Below are positions 43,376 to 54,464 of a DNA stretch of 64,000 bases, piece by piece. How positions within the stretch are numbered: the stretch's first letter is position 1; each line of letters starts with the position of its first letter. Location: positions 1,240,001 through 1,304,000 of the forward strand of contig JAFKAC010000015.1 of the NCBI GenBank assembly GCA_025766275.1, in the 5' to 3' direction. Position numbers and translations under genes: made by a program. A model generated the notes under the pieces. It had not been told where the DNA came from. It did no database searches and saw only the letters and a list, made by a program, of their open reading frames with translations. The stretch comes from Lactarius indigo. Taxonomy: Eukaryota; Basidiomycota; Agaricomycetes; Russulales; Russulaceae.

Positions 43376-45336
43376 AATTGTTGGAGGATAATGTCTTTAA
43401 CGTCGTCCGATTCTCCTGCTACTCCATTAAGCCAGTCACTGGCGTGCTGTTGAGGGGGTACTTCTTGGACCGCCCTGGTAGTGACTTCGGGTTCTTGTTG
43501 GTGGTAGTCAGTGTCGATATACCGACTACTAGATGCTTGGGATGGATAGTCTTTTCGTGGCTGTCTGCAATCACGGGCCATATGTCCGTCCTTTCCACAA
43601 TTGTAACAAGTGACTGGCCTTGGGTTATTACGTCCTCCTCTTTGTAGGAATCCTCCGCGGGGTCGATATGGAGGGCGAGGGGCGAGTATTTCTTCTGCTC
43701 CTGTCAGTCGCCCTCTGATGCGATCCGCAGATGTATCCATCGCGTTTGGATCTCTTGGGAGGTTTCGGGGTTGCCAGGAGCTTCTTGGCGGTCCCTGCCA
43801 GGAGCGCTGTTGTTGCCTTTGCGATCTTTCCTGCTTTTGTGGCGCTCCCTTGTTGAGCATCACTTTGAGATGCATGTATTGTTGCTGGCGGGTAGTGGCT
43901 GCTTCTTTCCACTCACGGTAGTTTCGTGGGGAGTCGAGGGTGTACACCTTGGAATATAGATCGGTAGGTAGTCCGCTTGCAAACAAGTCAAGTGTCTGGG
44001 GGTCATCAAGCCGATAATGTGCGCGTCGCACTAGTTGTTCGAATTGGGTACAGTACTCATCTAAATTGCCCCCAATCATTTTGAGCCCTTTCTTCAGTTC
44101 ATATTGGGCTTGTTCCTGTTCCATCGTATTTCTGAAGCGCTGCATAAAGCTGCGCGTAACTTCGTTCCACAATCCTTCGCTTGTTCGGGGTATTCCATTT
44201 TGTATCTGACCGTTGAGCCAGGTAAGCATTGCCAGTACCCATTCGCTGACGTTAACGCCTTTGATGTATGATAGGAAGAGGAGAGCTCGTCGGTATGGCG
44301 TGGCCATGATGCCTTCGTCTGCGTTCATGCCCCAGTAGACGTGCCATTGAGTGAGAAACGCTTCGACTTTGGCGCATTCTCCATCGAACACTGTAGGTGC
44401 TTCGCCGGCCAGTTTACTATTTGGAGGGGGAATGACGAGACCTGCACCTGGTAGTCCTCCTCCAGGGTGTCCTCCTCCTGGTGGTCCTCCTGGGAATCCT
44501 CCAGGAAACCCTCCGAATCCCGTTCCTCGAGGTGGGGGTCCTCCGCCTGGTAAGTCACCAGGGGGTCCTCCTCCACCACTAGGGGGGTCAGCCACATCTG
44601 GCCCGATGGCACGATGGATGGCTACGTCGTCATCAGTCATTCGGTGACCGGTGTATGGGTCGATGGGAGCCAGATTGGCTCGCGATTCTTCTGTGATGCG
44701 TCTTTGTTCTTCTAGGGCTATTTGATCTCTTGCTTCAGTGGTGAGCTGCACTTCTTCTTGCGTGATGGTGGCCGTTGCCATTGCAACTGCTGGGCTATGG
44801 ATGTGGATTATTTCTGGTTCGGGTTGATGGATAGTTAGGGACTCAGTTTGTTGTATGATGTGTTCGCCAATGGCTCCTAGGCTGGCTTCTTCTTCTGGCG
44901 TATTTCCTCGGTCTGGTGACTGTTGGCTATCGGAGGTTTCTTCTCCGCTGATTCCTTCGTCCGTATGTTCTTGTGCTTGTCCGTCAATGGGACCGTAGTC
45001 TGCGCGGCTGTTAAGTTCTCGCGCGTTGATGTCGCAGTTGTAATTTCTTCCGGCTGGTTGTACAATATCCCAGTGATGGTCTATAGGATTCCAAGTAACC
45101 TCGGTCCAACAAAGGTGTTCGAAATTGAACTCAACAGGTCGAAAACGGTTTGGGCCGTTGAACTCCACAAAGTACCCAGTGTCTTCTCCTCTTTCTCTCC
45201 ACTGAGCTGCTCCTAAGAATCTTGTTGGTACGTTGCGATCTCCTCGTCGCTCAATATGATAGGGACGGAAGGACGTCCACTGGTCTCTGGTCGAATACGC
45301 CACGATGAGGATCTTGGTCTTAATGTTACGCTCCAC
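43345..45336 (-). CDS. Gypsy G Gag with AUG-less N-terminal extension
   Basis: Open from the 5' LTR edge to TGA at 43345. The codon at 45336 is GTG, not ATG, and the first in-frame ATG is codon 186 (44781, good context GCAATGG). The first 185 codons are nevertheless protein-like and match the equivalent region of gypsy I (FRPYHIERR versus FKPEFITRR). Order: conserved N-terminal region (about 1-110), acidic linker, Pro/Gly-rich stretch (about 250-305), capsid-like retrotransposon gag domain (about 325-480), basic linker, CCHC knuckle CYNCGKDGHMARDC (about 577-590). Forms particles and packages RNA. The start is therefore uncertain: either a non-AUG codon in or near the LTR, or Met186 for a shorter form. 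Confidence 0.9.
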   Translation of the reverse strand: MERNIKTKILIVAYSTRDQWTSFRPYHIERRGDRNVPTRFLGAAQWRERGEDTGYFVEFNGPNRFRPVEFNFEHLCWTEVTWNPIDHHWDIVQPAGRNYNCDINARELNSRADYGPIDGQAQEHTDEGISGEETSDSQQSPDRGNTPEEEASLGAIGEHIIQQTESLTIHQPEPEIIHIHSPAVAMATATITQEEVQLTTEARDQIALEEQRRITEESRANLAPIDPYTGHRMTDDDVAIHRAIGPDVADPPSGGGGPPGDLPGGGPPPRGTGFGGFPGGFPGGPPGGGHPGGGLPGAGLVIPPPNSKLAGEAPTVFDGECAKVEAFLTQWHVYWGMNADEGIMATPYRRALLFLSYIKGVNVSEWVLAMLTWLNGQIQNGIPRTSEGLWNEVTRSFMQRFRNTMEQEQAQYELKKGLKMIGGNLDEYCTQFEQLVRRAHYRLDDPQTLDLFASGLPTDLYSKVYTLDSPRNYREWKEAATTRQQQYMHLKVMLNKGAPQKQERSQRQQQRSWQGPPRSSWQPRNLPRDPNAMDTSADRIRGRLTGAEEILAPRPPYRPRGGFLQRGGRNNPRPVTCYNCGKDGHMARDCRQPRKDYPSQASSSRYIDTDYHQQEPEVTTRAVQEVPPQQHASDWLNGVAGESDDVKDIILQQLWKKEGFQDA
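43357..43363 (-). promoter_or_regulatory. -1 ribosomal frameshift heptamer (G GGT TTT)
   Basis: Sense strand reads GAG GGT TTT CAG in the gag frame, five codons before the gag stop. The X-XXY-YYZ heptamer GGGTTTT is exactly in phase. Slipping back one base enters the pol frame (GFSGRLNPSAW). Gag and pol frames differ by -1 and overlap by 31 nt. Gypsy I has GGATTTT at the homologous place (58418-58424). A downstream stimulatory structure was not evaluated. Confidence 0.8.
45311..45321 (-). promoter_or_regulatory. Gypsy G self-priming primer-binding site
   Basis: The sense strand reads AAGACCAAGAT, 2 nt downstream of the 5' LTR end (45324). It is the exact complement of ATCTTGGTCTT at 45564-45554, which lies 34 nt downstream of TATAAATA (45598-45591) and so fits the predicted mRNA 5' end. 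No tRNA 3'-end match (TGG start) is present. This is the Tf1/sushi arrangement. Confidence 0.75.
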
Positions 45337-45802
45337 CGGCGTCAGTCCGACTTGGACTTCGAAGAAGGCGTAATCGACTTAGCAAGGTAAAGGGCAAATG
45401 GGGATCTCGTATCAACCCAATGCGAGCTGAACAGGGGTACCCTTGACACACGCTGCAGCTGAAATGGAAGGGTACTATCCTTGGTGGATAGCAGCGGAGG
45501 CTCTCTTAGTTTGAAGACTAAGGCAAGACGATGAGAAAGAAGGTGGATTGAAGAAGACCAAGATGGAGACTCTTGGTCTTCCAAGACAACTATTTATACA
45601 GATACACGCGGGCTTTAAAGCGCCGCTGGAACAATGGAAAACCAGTAGCGTAACTAGCTCGAACCCTAGTACAGCTATCCTAGGAATGAGTCATACTCAA
45701 GCCACAATCACATGTGTACTACTATGATGACTGATACGAAGTAAATGTCCATGACTAATACTATGAGTCGGTCCATAGTCATAACCGGTTGTGATCGTAA
45801 CA
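45324..45802 (-). repeat. Gypsy G 5' LTR
   Basis: 479 bp, with TATA box (45598-45591 on the sense strand) and a GAAGACCAAGA / TCTTGGTCTTC inverted repeat around the predicted start site. TSD CCTCA follows at 45803-45807. Confidence 0.96.
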
Positions 45803-47192
45803 CCTCATGGGTGATGTGGGCACGTCCTGCAGCTGACAGCATTGGATGGGCATAGAGGGGTTTGCCATAGAGATGGGGGGAACCGGGGATGACCCCCTGA
45901 ACGAAGGGATTCGCACCTCTGACTATCTGCATGTGACTGGCGTTCATCTCTACTCTGTCTGGCCCGGTGATGGTGAAGTGAATGTAATGGGGCTGTCAAT
46001 TCGCCCTGAACCCTGTAGGCACAAGGACCTGTGCGGGGTCGTCTTTGATCATAATGGGGGTGTGAAATGTGATGCTGGGCAGTCGCACACATCCTTGAGA
46101 CATGGGGGTTCTGTCAGTATGAACAAGCCAAGGGGTGATTCAGGGATTAGTAGGGTGGCTGTGTGTTCAAAGGAGGGGGTGTCTGACTGGGTAGTAATCT
46201 CTGTCCTCAATGTGAGCTTCATTGTGAGGGAGTGTTGCCTGTGCTGCCACAGCTTGCTCAATCTCCTCTGTGCTAAGTGCAACTGTTTGTTGGCCCACTC
46301 CTTCGCCACTCTCTGCCAGTCCTCCACTGCTTCTAACTCCAGTCGGGTCTTCAAGGGCTCGCTTGGCAGGGAAAATTCCCCTTGTGCTGATAAAGTCATC
46401 ACCTGGGGGGATGACGGCAATGGGTTCTCGATTGCTGTTGTCATCCTGGAAGATGTGAGCAATGGCATGCTGCTGCTTGTCATTGGGCTGGCAAGTCGGG
46501 TCGGGAAATCTCTGTAGGACATTAGCCCATTCTTGAGCAGTGATATACCTGGGGGGCATGTCTGCAGGTGTGTAAGGAGTGAGCTGGACTGCTGGAACCA
46601 TGGTTTCTTCGTCGTTTTCGAGGATGTTGGCGGTGTCTTGTGCAACTTGGTCAAGGAGGATCGCCATGGTGACATGTCTAAGAGGAGAGGTGGGCATAGA
46701 GGTGTAAGAGGATCGGATGTAGGAGGGATACTCTCCTTGGTTGTTGATGGGTTCGCTTTTAAGATGTCGTGTGGTTACTCGACCTGCTTGATATGCCTCT
46801 ACTGCTTCTGGGGCAAACATGTCATCCTTATCAACCCACTGGTTCTCTGAGTCTGGATAGCCCTTCCATTTGATGAGATACTGGAGTTTCCTGTGGCGTC
46901 TGAAATGTCTTGAATCTAGAATGGCCTTGACCTCGTATTCCTCTTCTCCTTCTACAAGATCCAGCAGTGGATGAGGGAAATTTTTGTTGTGAAAGGAAGT
47001 ACTTTTATAGGGCATGAGAAGGTCTGTATAGAACACAGGGTGTATGCTCCACTTCATGAGAAGTTCTAGATGGTAATTATAGGGGGACATCACCTGAACA
47101 ACCTTAAACAGTCCATGACGTCGTGCTGCTAATTTTGCCATAGGTTGATTGGTCCACAGGTGTTTTCCCTCTAGCCATACTTGATCTCCCAC
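45803..47192 (-). pseudogene. Gypsy H, GPF/Y region, chromodomain and C-terminal module
   Basis: Minus frame 47192-46167: RRHGLFKVVQV (GPF/Y), chromodomain EYEVKAILDSRHFRR to WKGYPDSENQWV, then the linker and C-terminal module. After frame changes near 46170 and 46050 it continues to PGSPHLYGKPLYAHP (about 45880-45835). It is cut by gypsy G at CCTCA and finishes at 37832-38100. Closely related to G but decayed, with many Arg positions changed to His, Cys, Gln or stop. Confidence 0.85.
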
Positions 47193-49272
47193 TTGGTATT
47201 GGGGGGTATTCTTGTGTTTGATCCAGCTATCTTGTGCCTTTTTGATAAGGTCTTGTGCCAGTTGTCACGCCTCCTTAAGTTGTGTGAGTCACGTGATTGC
47301 ATTGGGAATGGGAGAGGGCTTATTTGTCCAATCGGCTGTCAGGTTGTACCCCATCAGAAGCATGAACAGTGATTGCTTCGTGTGTTCGTGGGGCCAGTTG
47401 TTATGAGCAAATTCTGCTATGGGAAGGTATGCTGCCCAGTTATCTTGACACTCATTGGCCCAGAAGCGTAGGTATTGTTCTAGCCACTGGTTGGTACGTT
47501 CTGACTGTCCATCCGTGTGGGGGTGATAGGCTGTAGAGATATTCTGTTTGATTCCTAAGATCCGATATACTTCCTGTGTTGGATGTAAAGTGAGGATCTT
47601 GGTTGCTGATGATTTTACATGGTAACCCGAACCTTCTAAACATGTGATTTACATACAAAATGGCAGTCTCTTCTGAGGTGATCTCCTCATTGCAAGGGGT
47701 GAAAATTAAAGCTTTGCTGCAGCCATGGTCTGTAATGGTTAGAATGCTGTCGTAACCCTGAGATGTTGGTAGTTTAGTGATAAAGTCCAATGCTATGGTG
47801 TGGAATGGGGGAGCATCTGTCAAGGGAGTGATGGGGTGTAGCAGTGCATGAGTTGGTCTAGTGTTAACCTTATTCTGCTGGCAGTCAGCACATCCTGTGA
47901 CATACTCATATACATTGTGGCAAAGGTTAGCCCACCAGTAGTTTCGCTCTACAATTCGTTGCATCCGACTGATACCTGGGTGTCCATGTACAGGAAGGTC
48001 ATGATGGTCGTGAATAATTGTTTGGTAAGCAGACGTTGGTCCAGTGATTACCAGTCGTCTGTCCTTATACCATTCTCCATCTATCTTTTTCAGTCGGTGG
48101 GCATTGATCCAGGGTTTGATAATTTTTGGGTCCTGATGCCTCCTCAGTTGGTGTAGCATTGGGTGTATGTCCATTGTACGTGCTGTATTAGTGGCTCATA
48201 CAAACACCTCAGGGGGGAGGACAACAACACCTTGGTTATCCTCTTCTCCCTGATTGTAATCTGGTCATCTTGATAACATGTCTGCCCTGCCATTATTCTT
48301 GCCCTTTATGTGATGGATTTTGAAATCGTATTCCATTAGCTCCAGTACTTCGTGTGCAACCCTTCTACTGATCTTCTGCAGTGTCTTCCAGTACTGGAGA
48401 TTGAGGTGATCCAAGAATATTTTGATTTTGTGTGGAGATCCCACGAGTAAGGGTCTCCAGTGGCGGAGCGCTTTTACAATGGCTAGGAGTTCCAGGTCGT
48501 AAATGTCATAATTTTGTTCTGCTTCATTTAGCATGGCCGAATAGTATCCTATGGGGTGCTTTCGCCCATCATTTTTCTTTTGTAAGAGGACGGCGCCTAC
48601 TGCATATCTGGATGCATCCACCTCTAGTTTGAATGGGTCTTGTAGGTGAGGATGTGCTAGTACTGGTTCTTCTGTCACAAGGCATTTGAGCATCTTAAAT
48701 GCATTATCTTCTTCGTCAGTCCATTTCCATTCAGTGTCCTTTTGTGTCAGCTGGTTTAGTGGGTGTGTGTGAGTTGTGAAACCTCGGATGAATAAGTGGT
48801 AAAAGTTGCAGAAACCCAAAAAGGAGCATACATCCCTGACTTTTGTAGGCATTGGCCAGTCTTTGATACCATGAACTTTTACTGGGTCCATGTGCGTTAC
48901 CCCCTTTTCAAGGATTACCCCCAGGTAATCCATCCAAGGTTGATGGAAGAGGCATTTCTCAAGCTTGAAGTAGAGATCATGTTCCTGGGCAATGCACAGC
49001 ATGTCGGTGACTGCTCCAATATGCTTGTTGGAAGTATGGCCATCCTGTGTGGTGATGCCAATGTCGTCCATGTAAACATGGATGATGGTGCCCAGTAATT
49101 TGTGTTTCGCGATGGTATCACAATAGATGTGGTTCATCATCATTTGGAAAGTGGCAGGGGAGTTAGTCAAACCAAAAAACATAATGGTGGGTTCAAACAA
49201 CCCGAACTTTGTCTTGAATGTGGCCTTCTCCTGATCCCCATCCTGTATGCAGATATTGTTGTACCCCCATCT
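47193..49272 (-). pseudogene. Gypsy H pol relic, RT to integrase
   Basis: From the right: RWGYNNI remnant at 49272, RT with YMDDIGIT (about 49080-49055), RNase H VDASRYAVG, H2C2 finger (RNYWWANL, CADCQQNK), and integrase ALDFITKLP, ISNQDPHF and GQSERTNQWLEQ (the last two separated by a frameshift near 47580). In-frame stops are TGA, several where G has Arg (for example LSR-stop-PDY, VFV-stop-A and KEA-stop-Q). The 5' half (gag, protease, RT start) is displaced beyond the window by insertion of gypsy I at 49273. Confidence 0.88.
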
Positions 49273-49464
49273 TGTTATGGACTGGACTTGTTTTGACTTT
49301 ACTTTAGTTTCTTACTTACACTTGCATTCACGGGAAAGTCTTTCCTTTCTTGGCTTTCCCTTTCTTGGACTTGCTGCACACTAGGAGCCTTAAGATTCTC
49401 TCCTAGTGCAAAGTGAGACAATGAGACACTCATTGTCCTTATAAGTCTTTATTACTACTATACT

Positions 49465-49487
49465 TAGTGTTGCCGTGGCTCGGCTCA
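49465..49487 (+). repeat. hAT 5' terminal inverted repeat and subterminal motif cluster
   Basis: TAGTGTTGCCGTGGCTCGGC matches the reverse complement of the other end (55569-55591). Beyond it, 49485-49700 holds many GAGCC/GGCTC and AGCTGAGC motifs in both orientations, mirrored at 55460-55570. These are the usual kind of subterminal transposase-binding clusters of hAT elements. Confidence 0.9.
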
Positions 49488-49889
49488 AATCAGCTGAGCC
49501 AGCCAAGCTGAGCTGTTTTGAGCCAAGCCAAGCTGACACATCGGCTCATGACCAAAATTGGCTCAGCTCGGCTCGCGAGCTGGCTGAGCTGGGCTGAGCC
49601 AGGCTCGATTGGGAATGATTAGATTGGGCAGGGCTCGCCCAGCTCGTGAGTACGCGTGAGTGGGCGAGAACGGTTTCTGTCTGGCTGAGCCAGGAACGAG
49701 CTGGCCAAAAATGGAAATATATTTGCTCAATATGCGTGTCCGCTGTCCGCTGAGGCTCTCAGAAGAAAACTGGGTAGGTTCTCTTTCTTGGCGTCTCCTC
49801 AGACGACCTTGCACAAACTCTGACAAAAAATAAAATAAAACATATGTATTGAAGTAGACTACATAGTACAGAGAATATATTTTATGTCT

Positions 49890-50535
49890 ATCTACTGCCC
49901 GGGGAATCGAAACTGCCTCGCCATCGTCGTCGCTGTCGTTGTCACGGTCGCCGCAGTCGTTGTGGTGGTCGCGGTCGTGGTCGCGGTTGCTGCAGTGGTG
50001 GTGGTGGTGGTCGCAGTCATCGTTGCGGTCACCGCGGTCGTGGTGGTGGCCGCCGTGGTGGTCGCGGTCGCTGCAGTGGTGGTGGCGGTGGTCGCGGTCG
50101 TCGTCGTGGTCGTCATGGTGGTGGTGGTGGTCACGATGGTGGTCGCGGTCGTGGTGGTGGTGGTGGTGGTGGTCACGGTCGCCACGGTCGTGGTGGTGGT
50201 CGCCGTGGTGGTCGCGGTCGCTGCAGTGGTGGTGGTGGTGGTCGCGGTCGTCATCGCGGTCGTTGCGGTGGTCGTCGTCGTCGTGATGGTGGTCGCGGTC
50301 GTGGTCGTGGTCATGGTGGCTGCGGTCGTGGTCGCAGTCGTCGCGGTCGCCGCAGTCGTGGTGGTGGTCGCCGTGGTGGTCGCCGTGGTCGCTGTGATGG
50401 TTGTGGTTGCCGCGGTCATGGTCGCAGTCGCTGTCGTGGTCGTCGTCGCCGTGGTCGTTGCGGTTGCCGCGGTGGTGGTCGTGGTTGCGGCTTTGGTCGT
50501 GGTTGCGGTGGTGGTCGTGGTGATGGTGGTCACGG
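49890..50535. repeat. GTGGTCGC-type simple array inside the hAT
   Basis: Degenerate (GTGGTC/GTCGCG) triplet-phase array. Because it is made of triplets, every frame stays open: V/A-rich on plus, H/D-rich and T/A-rich on minus, up to about 330 codons. I treat these as fortuitous. CpG-rich. Confidence 0.8.
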
Positions 50536-50957
50536 TTGTCGCACCACGGGGCTGGCGCCATCGTGCCGTGGCTGCCTTGGGGGCTTGGGGGTTCGGGGCG
50601 ACGTTGTCGCAGGGCAGGTATTGCCGCTGCCTTGTTACCTGCGAGGGCGCGCGTGTGGGCGAGTCAGTGAGCCACGAAAAAAAAAGAAATACATACCTGA
50701 TAGCCAAGAGAGAGGGTGGGTCGCAGACCCGTGCCAGTGGTTCGTGCTTGTGCTGGCAAGCATGAACGCGAGTTACGCAATGCAATGGCAAGGAATTTTC
50801 ACAGCCACCACATGTACGACGCGCATTCCCACGCTCTCGTCTCAGCTCCTGCTGTCTGCTACAGTCTCATCTCTCCTCATCTCTGCCCGATCTCAGCTGA
50901 TCTACTTCAACTTGCTTCTTTTATTTTTTTTTGTACTACTCTTGGCTACGTCTACTA

Positions 50958-53900
50958 TGGCTGGATCTAGGAAGAGGGCCCCTTCAACACCCAAGAGGAC
51001 TCCAAAAAGGCCAAAGACCAAGAAGAGCCAGGTCAAACAGCGGGAGCTGCTTTGGAGATGTCTTTTCAGCTTGATGGTATGTGCTCATTGTTTTGATGGT
51101 ATCCATACACTCATATTGTGTTATTTTCATCCACAGCTGCTCAGACATCAGTTGCCAGTGCCAGACATGTGCACTTTAATCTAGGCTCTTCTGCAGCTTC
51201 AGGTGGCCCTCCTGGACCCTCACAGCAGGGAGAGGACCCCTTTGCAGGTTCTTCACCTGCTCAGGCTGCCAATCAAGTGAGTATCTATTTTATTAATTTT
51301 ATAATCATTTTTTAACAAATTTAATATAGGGAGGCCTTAGCTCACCCCAACCTGAGAACTTTGACCTTGGAAATGGGTCAGATGGCTCTCAGGAGGGTGG
51401 CGCTAATTTCAATAGCCCTCAGGATGGCAGCTCTGACCCTCCAACTCCAACTCACCGCCCAAGGAGGGCTCAAAAAGCTGGTTTAAGGCTGGGCTCAGGT
51501 GATGATACCTTGAGGTTTTTTCAAGCTGTTGATGGGAAGAAACAGTGCAAGTTTTGCTTGTGAGTTTTTATTTTTATTGTTATTTTTATTTCTAAAAATT
51601 ATTTTTGTAGAATACTTCATCAAGAGGATGCGTCCATCAAAGTACACTCATATCGCTCCACTACTGCAACAGGTCCTCTGCAATCCCATCTGCTCAATCA
51701 CCATGCAGAAGAGTGGGTTACAGAGTGCCAAAGACTCAAAATTGAGCTGAGAGGTAAAGAGGGAGAAGAAGCTGTTGCAAGAGTTACTGGAGTTCCTGTA
51801 GAGCATCAAGCTAGGCGCCGCACTCCCTTCACTCAAGACAACTTTTTAGATGGCCTTGTGCAATTTATTGTTGCCACAGATCAGGTTTTTTATTTAATTT
51901 TAATTTTTTTTCCCTATTTAATGTTTTTTTTTTTTTTTAGCCTATGATGATTGTGGAGAGACCAGAGTTCCGCCACCTGTGTCTCCTACTCCGCCCTGAG
52001 CTGAGTGATGCAGACATCCCTCACAGGACCACTATGCAGAAGTGCATTGTGGAGAACTGTACAGAGGCACTCCACAATTTGTCTCAGCATATTCAGGTAA
52101 TATTTTATTATTATATCTTAGTGCTTGAGGGCTAACTTCTATTTAGACAAGCTGACTTGGGAGGGTCTCTTTTACCACAGACATGTGGACAGACCCTGAC
52201 CTCAAGCCATACATGGCTGTTACTGCTCACTGGCTGGAGCAGATCCAGACTCAAGATGGCCAGCAAAAGCTAACCCTTAGAGCTGACCTTATTGGATTTG
52301 TCTATTTTCCTGGGTCCCACACTGGAGAGAGGTTAGCTGAGGTCTTTCATTTTATCATTACTAGGATGGGGCTTGAAAGAAAGGTAATGTCTACTTCATT
52401 TTATATATAAATTTCGACTAATTAATTTTTTTTTAAAATAAAGATTGGTTGGATAACAACAGATAATGCATCCAACAACAGCTCTATGATGGAGGCACTA
52501 GAAACTCAGTTAAAGAAGCAATATCCTAATACTGGGTTTTCTGCAGAGCAGCGCCACATCAGGTAAGTGTCAAACTATTTAATATTTTTTTGCTAACACT
52601 TTTTAGATGCTTTGCCCATATTGTAAATCTTGCATGCAAGGCAATGCTTGAGGAAGCAGTTGAACTTGGTTTTGACCAAGTTAAAAGGCTTCAGCAAATT
52701 ATTGTTTATGTGAGCCTTTTCTTTTTTTTTTTTCTTTTTTTTCTTCTTTTTCCCTTCTTTTTTTCGAGTTTTTTTGTCTTTTTTCTTTTTTCTTTTTTCT
52801 TTTTTCTTTTTTCTTTTTTCTTTTTTCTTTTTTCTTTTTTCTTTTTTCTTTTTCCGAGTTTTTTCTTTTTTTTTTTTTTCTTTCTTTTTTTTCTAACTTA
52901 TTTATAATAGATCCGCAACTCATCACGAAGGCGTGATATATTTTCTGCAATTGCAAAGGAGTCAAATGTGCCTCCTTTGCAATTAATCCTTGATGTGGAG
53001 ACCAGGTGGTCCTCTGCCTATTTAATGATCAAGAGGGCATTTATCTTGAGAGAGGTATTTTTTAAGCCATTTAATAAATTCTAATGCTAACTTTTAGTTA
53101 GGCAATTGATAGGTTTACTCAGGAGGGAGGGCCAGACCCATTAGATGAGGAAGATTGGAGGGTCCTTGGGGGACTTCAGAGCATTCTTCAGGTGTGCAGA
53201 CATTTTCTCTCTCTGATTGTCTATTAATTTATTTATTAGATCCCCTTCTGGTATCAGCAATCACTTTCTTATGAGAAGATGCCAACACTTTGTGGCACAG
53301 TTGCTGCATTTGAGGGCTTTTTAAAAACCCTGAATGACTTGGCAAATACCTTGGAGACTGAGAGACAGGATATTGGTCTTATTATTGGAAAAGCTTCAGA
53401 GAAGATAGTTCCATATTCTATCCAGGCCCTTGACCTTCCAGTATATCAGCTTTCAATGGGTGAGTGGCTGTCTTAATATTCTGCATAATTTCTCATCTCA
53501 TGTGAACAGTTCTTAACCCTTTGACAAAGCTTGAATGGTTCAAGCAACACTACCAATCAAATGTTTCTGAAGCAGTAAAGCGCCACCTCCTTGATGCAGT
53601 GAGTGCTTTTAATGTTATCATGCTACTCTAAAACTAAAATTCTAAGTAGCTCAGACCATTGTACACACCATCTAGAGCCCCTACTAGATCAACTGTACCC
53701 CCTCCACCCCCTAAACCATTTGGTGGCATGCAGGCCACTTTGGCAAACCTTGGTATTGGCCCAATGCCTGTCTACAGACCACAGGCAAATACCTTAGAAG
53801 GTGAAGTTGATGACTATCTAGCAGCCCCAGTCAAATATGCCAATATTCTTGAGTTCTGGCAGGTATGTAGAATGGTTCATTTTGTTAGGGAGTACTGACA

Positions 53901-54225
53901 GTAGTTGGAATGGCAGGAACACCAGAAAAAGTGGCCAACACTCTTCAAGCTTGCCATGGACTTACTCCCCATTCAAGCCACTTCAGTCCCATGTGAGCGT
54001 GTCTTCTCAGCAAGCAAGGAGACAGCTAGAGCCAGGAGGAACCGCCTTAAGCCAGGCAGCATGGAAGCCATACAGATACTCAAGTTCCAGGCAAAGTATA
54101 AAAGGGAACTCAATTTTACTGAAGGGCTTGGAGAGAAGGATGAAATGGAAGAGCTGGAGGGAATGGAGGCAGTCAGACCAGTTGAGGACTTGAGGGCTTA
54201 TCTCAGGGGCATTAGTGAGCAGTAG
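50958..54225 (+). pseudogene. hAT transposase, 14 exons, probably inactivated
   Basis: Exons by frame and GT-AG sites: 50958-51076, 51137-51276, 51330-51559, 51611-51884, 51941-52096, 52147-52383, 52444-52562, 52607-52709, 52911-53055, 53102-53191, 53240-53459, 53510-53598, 53650-53863, 53905-54225. Basic N-terminus MAGSRKRAPSTPKR (nuclear signal-like); BED zinc finger from CKFC across intron 3 to HLLNHH; catalytic core with SFTTDMWTD and ITTDNASNN; CFAHIVNLACKA; DVETRWSSAY; C-terminal dimerisation domain IQATSVPCERVFSASK near 54000. It would cut and paste the element. Defects: a one-base shift is needed in exon 1 (between about 51000 and 51040), and a TGA sits at 52153-52155. Intron 8 is an unusual 200-bp TTTTTC tract. 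Confidence 0.88.
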
Positions 54226-54464
54226 TTTAAAGAGAAATTTATTTGCAACAAGGCTATATACATGTATTTGTACCTAGGAATGAACTACATAAAAGTAGGG
54301 GACCTGTGTGACTCACCTGGGGTGGCCAGAGAGGGAAAAGGGGGTGGGAAGAGAAAGGGGGGTGTGGAGGGGCAAGAGGAGGGTGCGCGAGGGCTGTCCG
54401 AGGGTATCCAAGGGTGTCCGAGGGCCTTCCGAGGGTGTCCGAGGCATCCAGGGGCACGCGATGG

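Larger units (their letters stand above)
38101..45802 (-). mobile_element. Gypsy G: young, apparently intact Ty3/gypsy chromovirus
   Basis: 7702 bp, two LTRs, perfect TSD CCTCA, polypurine tract, self-priming-type primer site, open gag (663 codons from a non-AUG codon) and pol (1594 codons) linked by a -1 slippery site. No internal stop or indel seen. Inserted in the C-terminal coding region of gypsy H. The best candidate in the window for an active element. Confidence 0.96.

Noticed and set aside
45342..45584. 80-codon LTR ORF, identical at 38119-38361
   Set aside because: Starts at TTG within the LTR and shows no domain. Its presence in both LTRs is explained by LTR identity. It ends before the gag frame, so it cannot supply the Gag start without a frameshift or splice.
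49563..50791. Long His/Asp-rich, Val/Ala-rich and Thr/Ala-rich ORFs (293-332 codons)
   Set aside because: They arise from a triplet-phase GTGGTC array; all frames are open and no domain or start context supports them.
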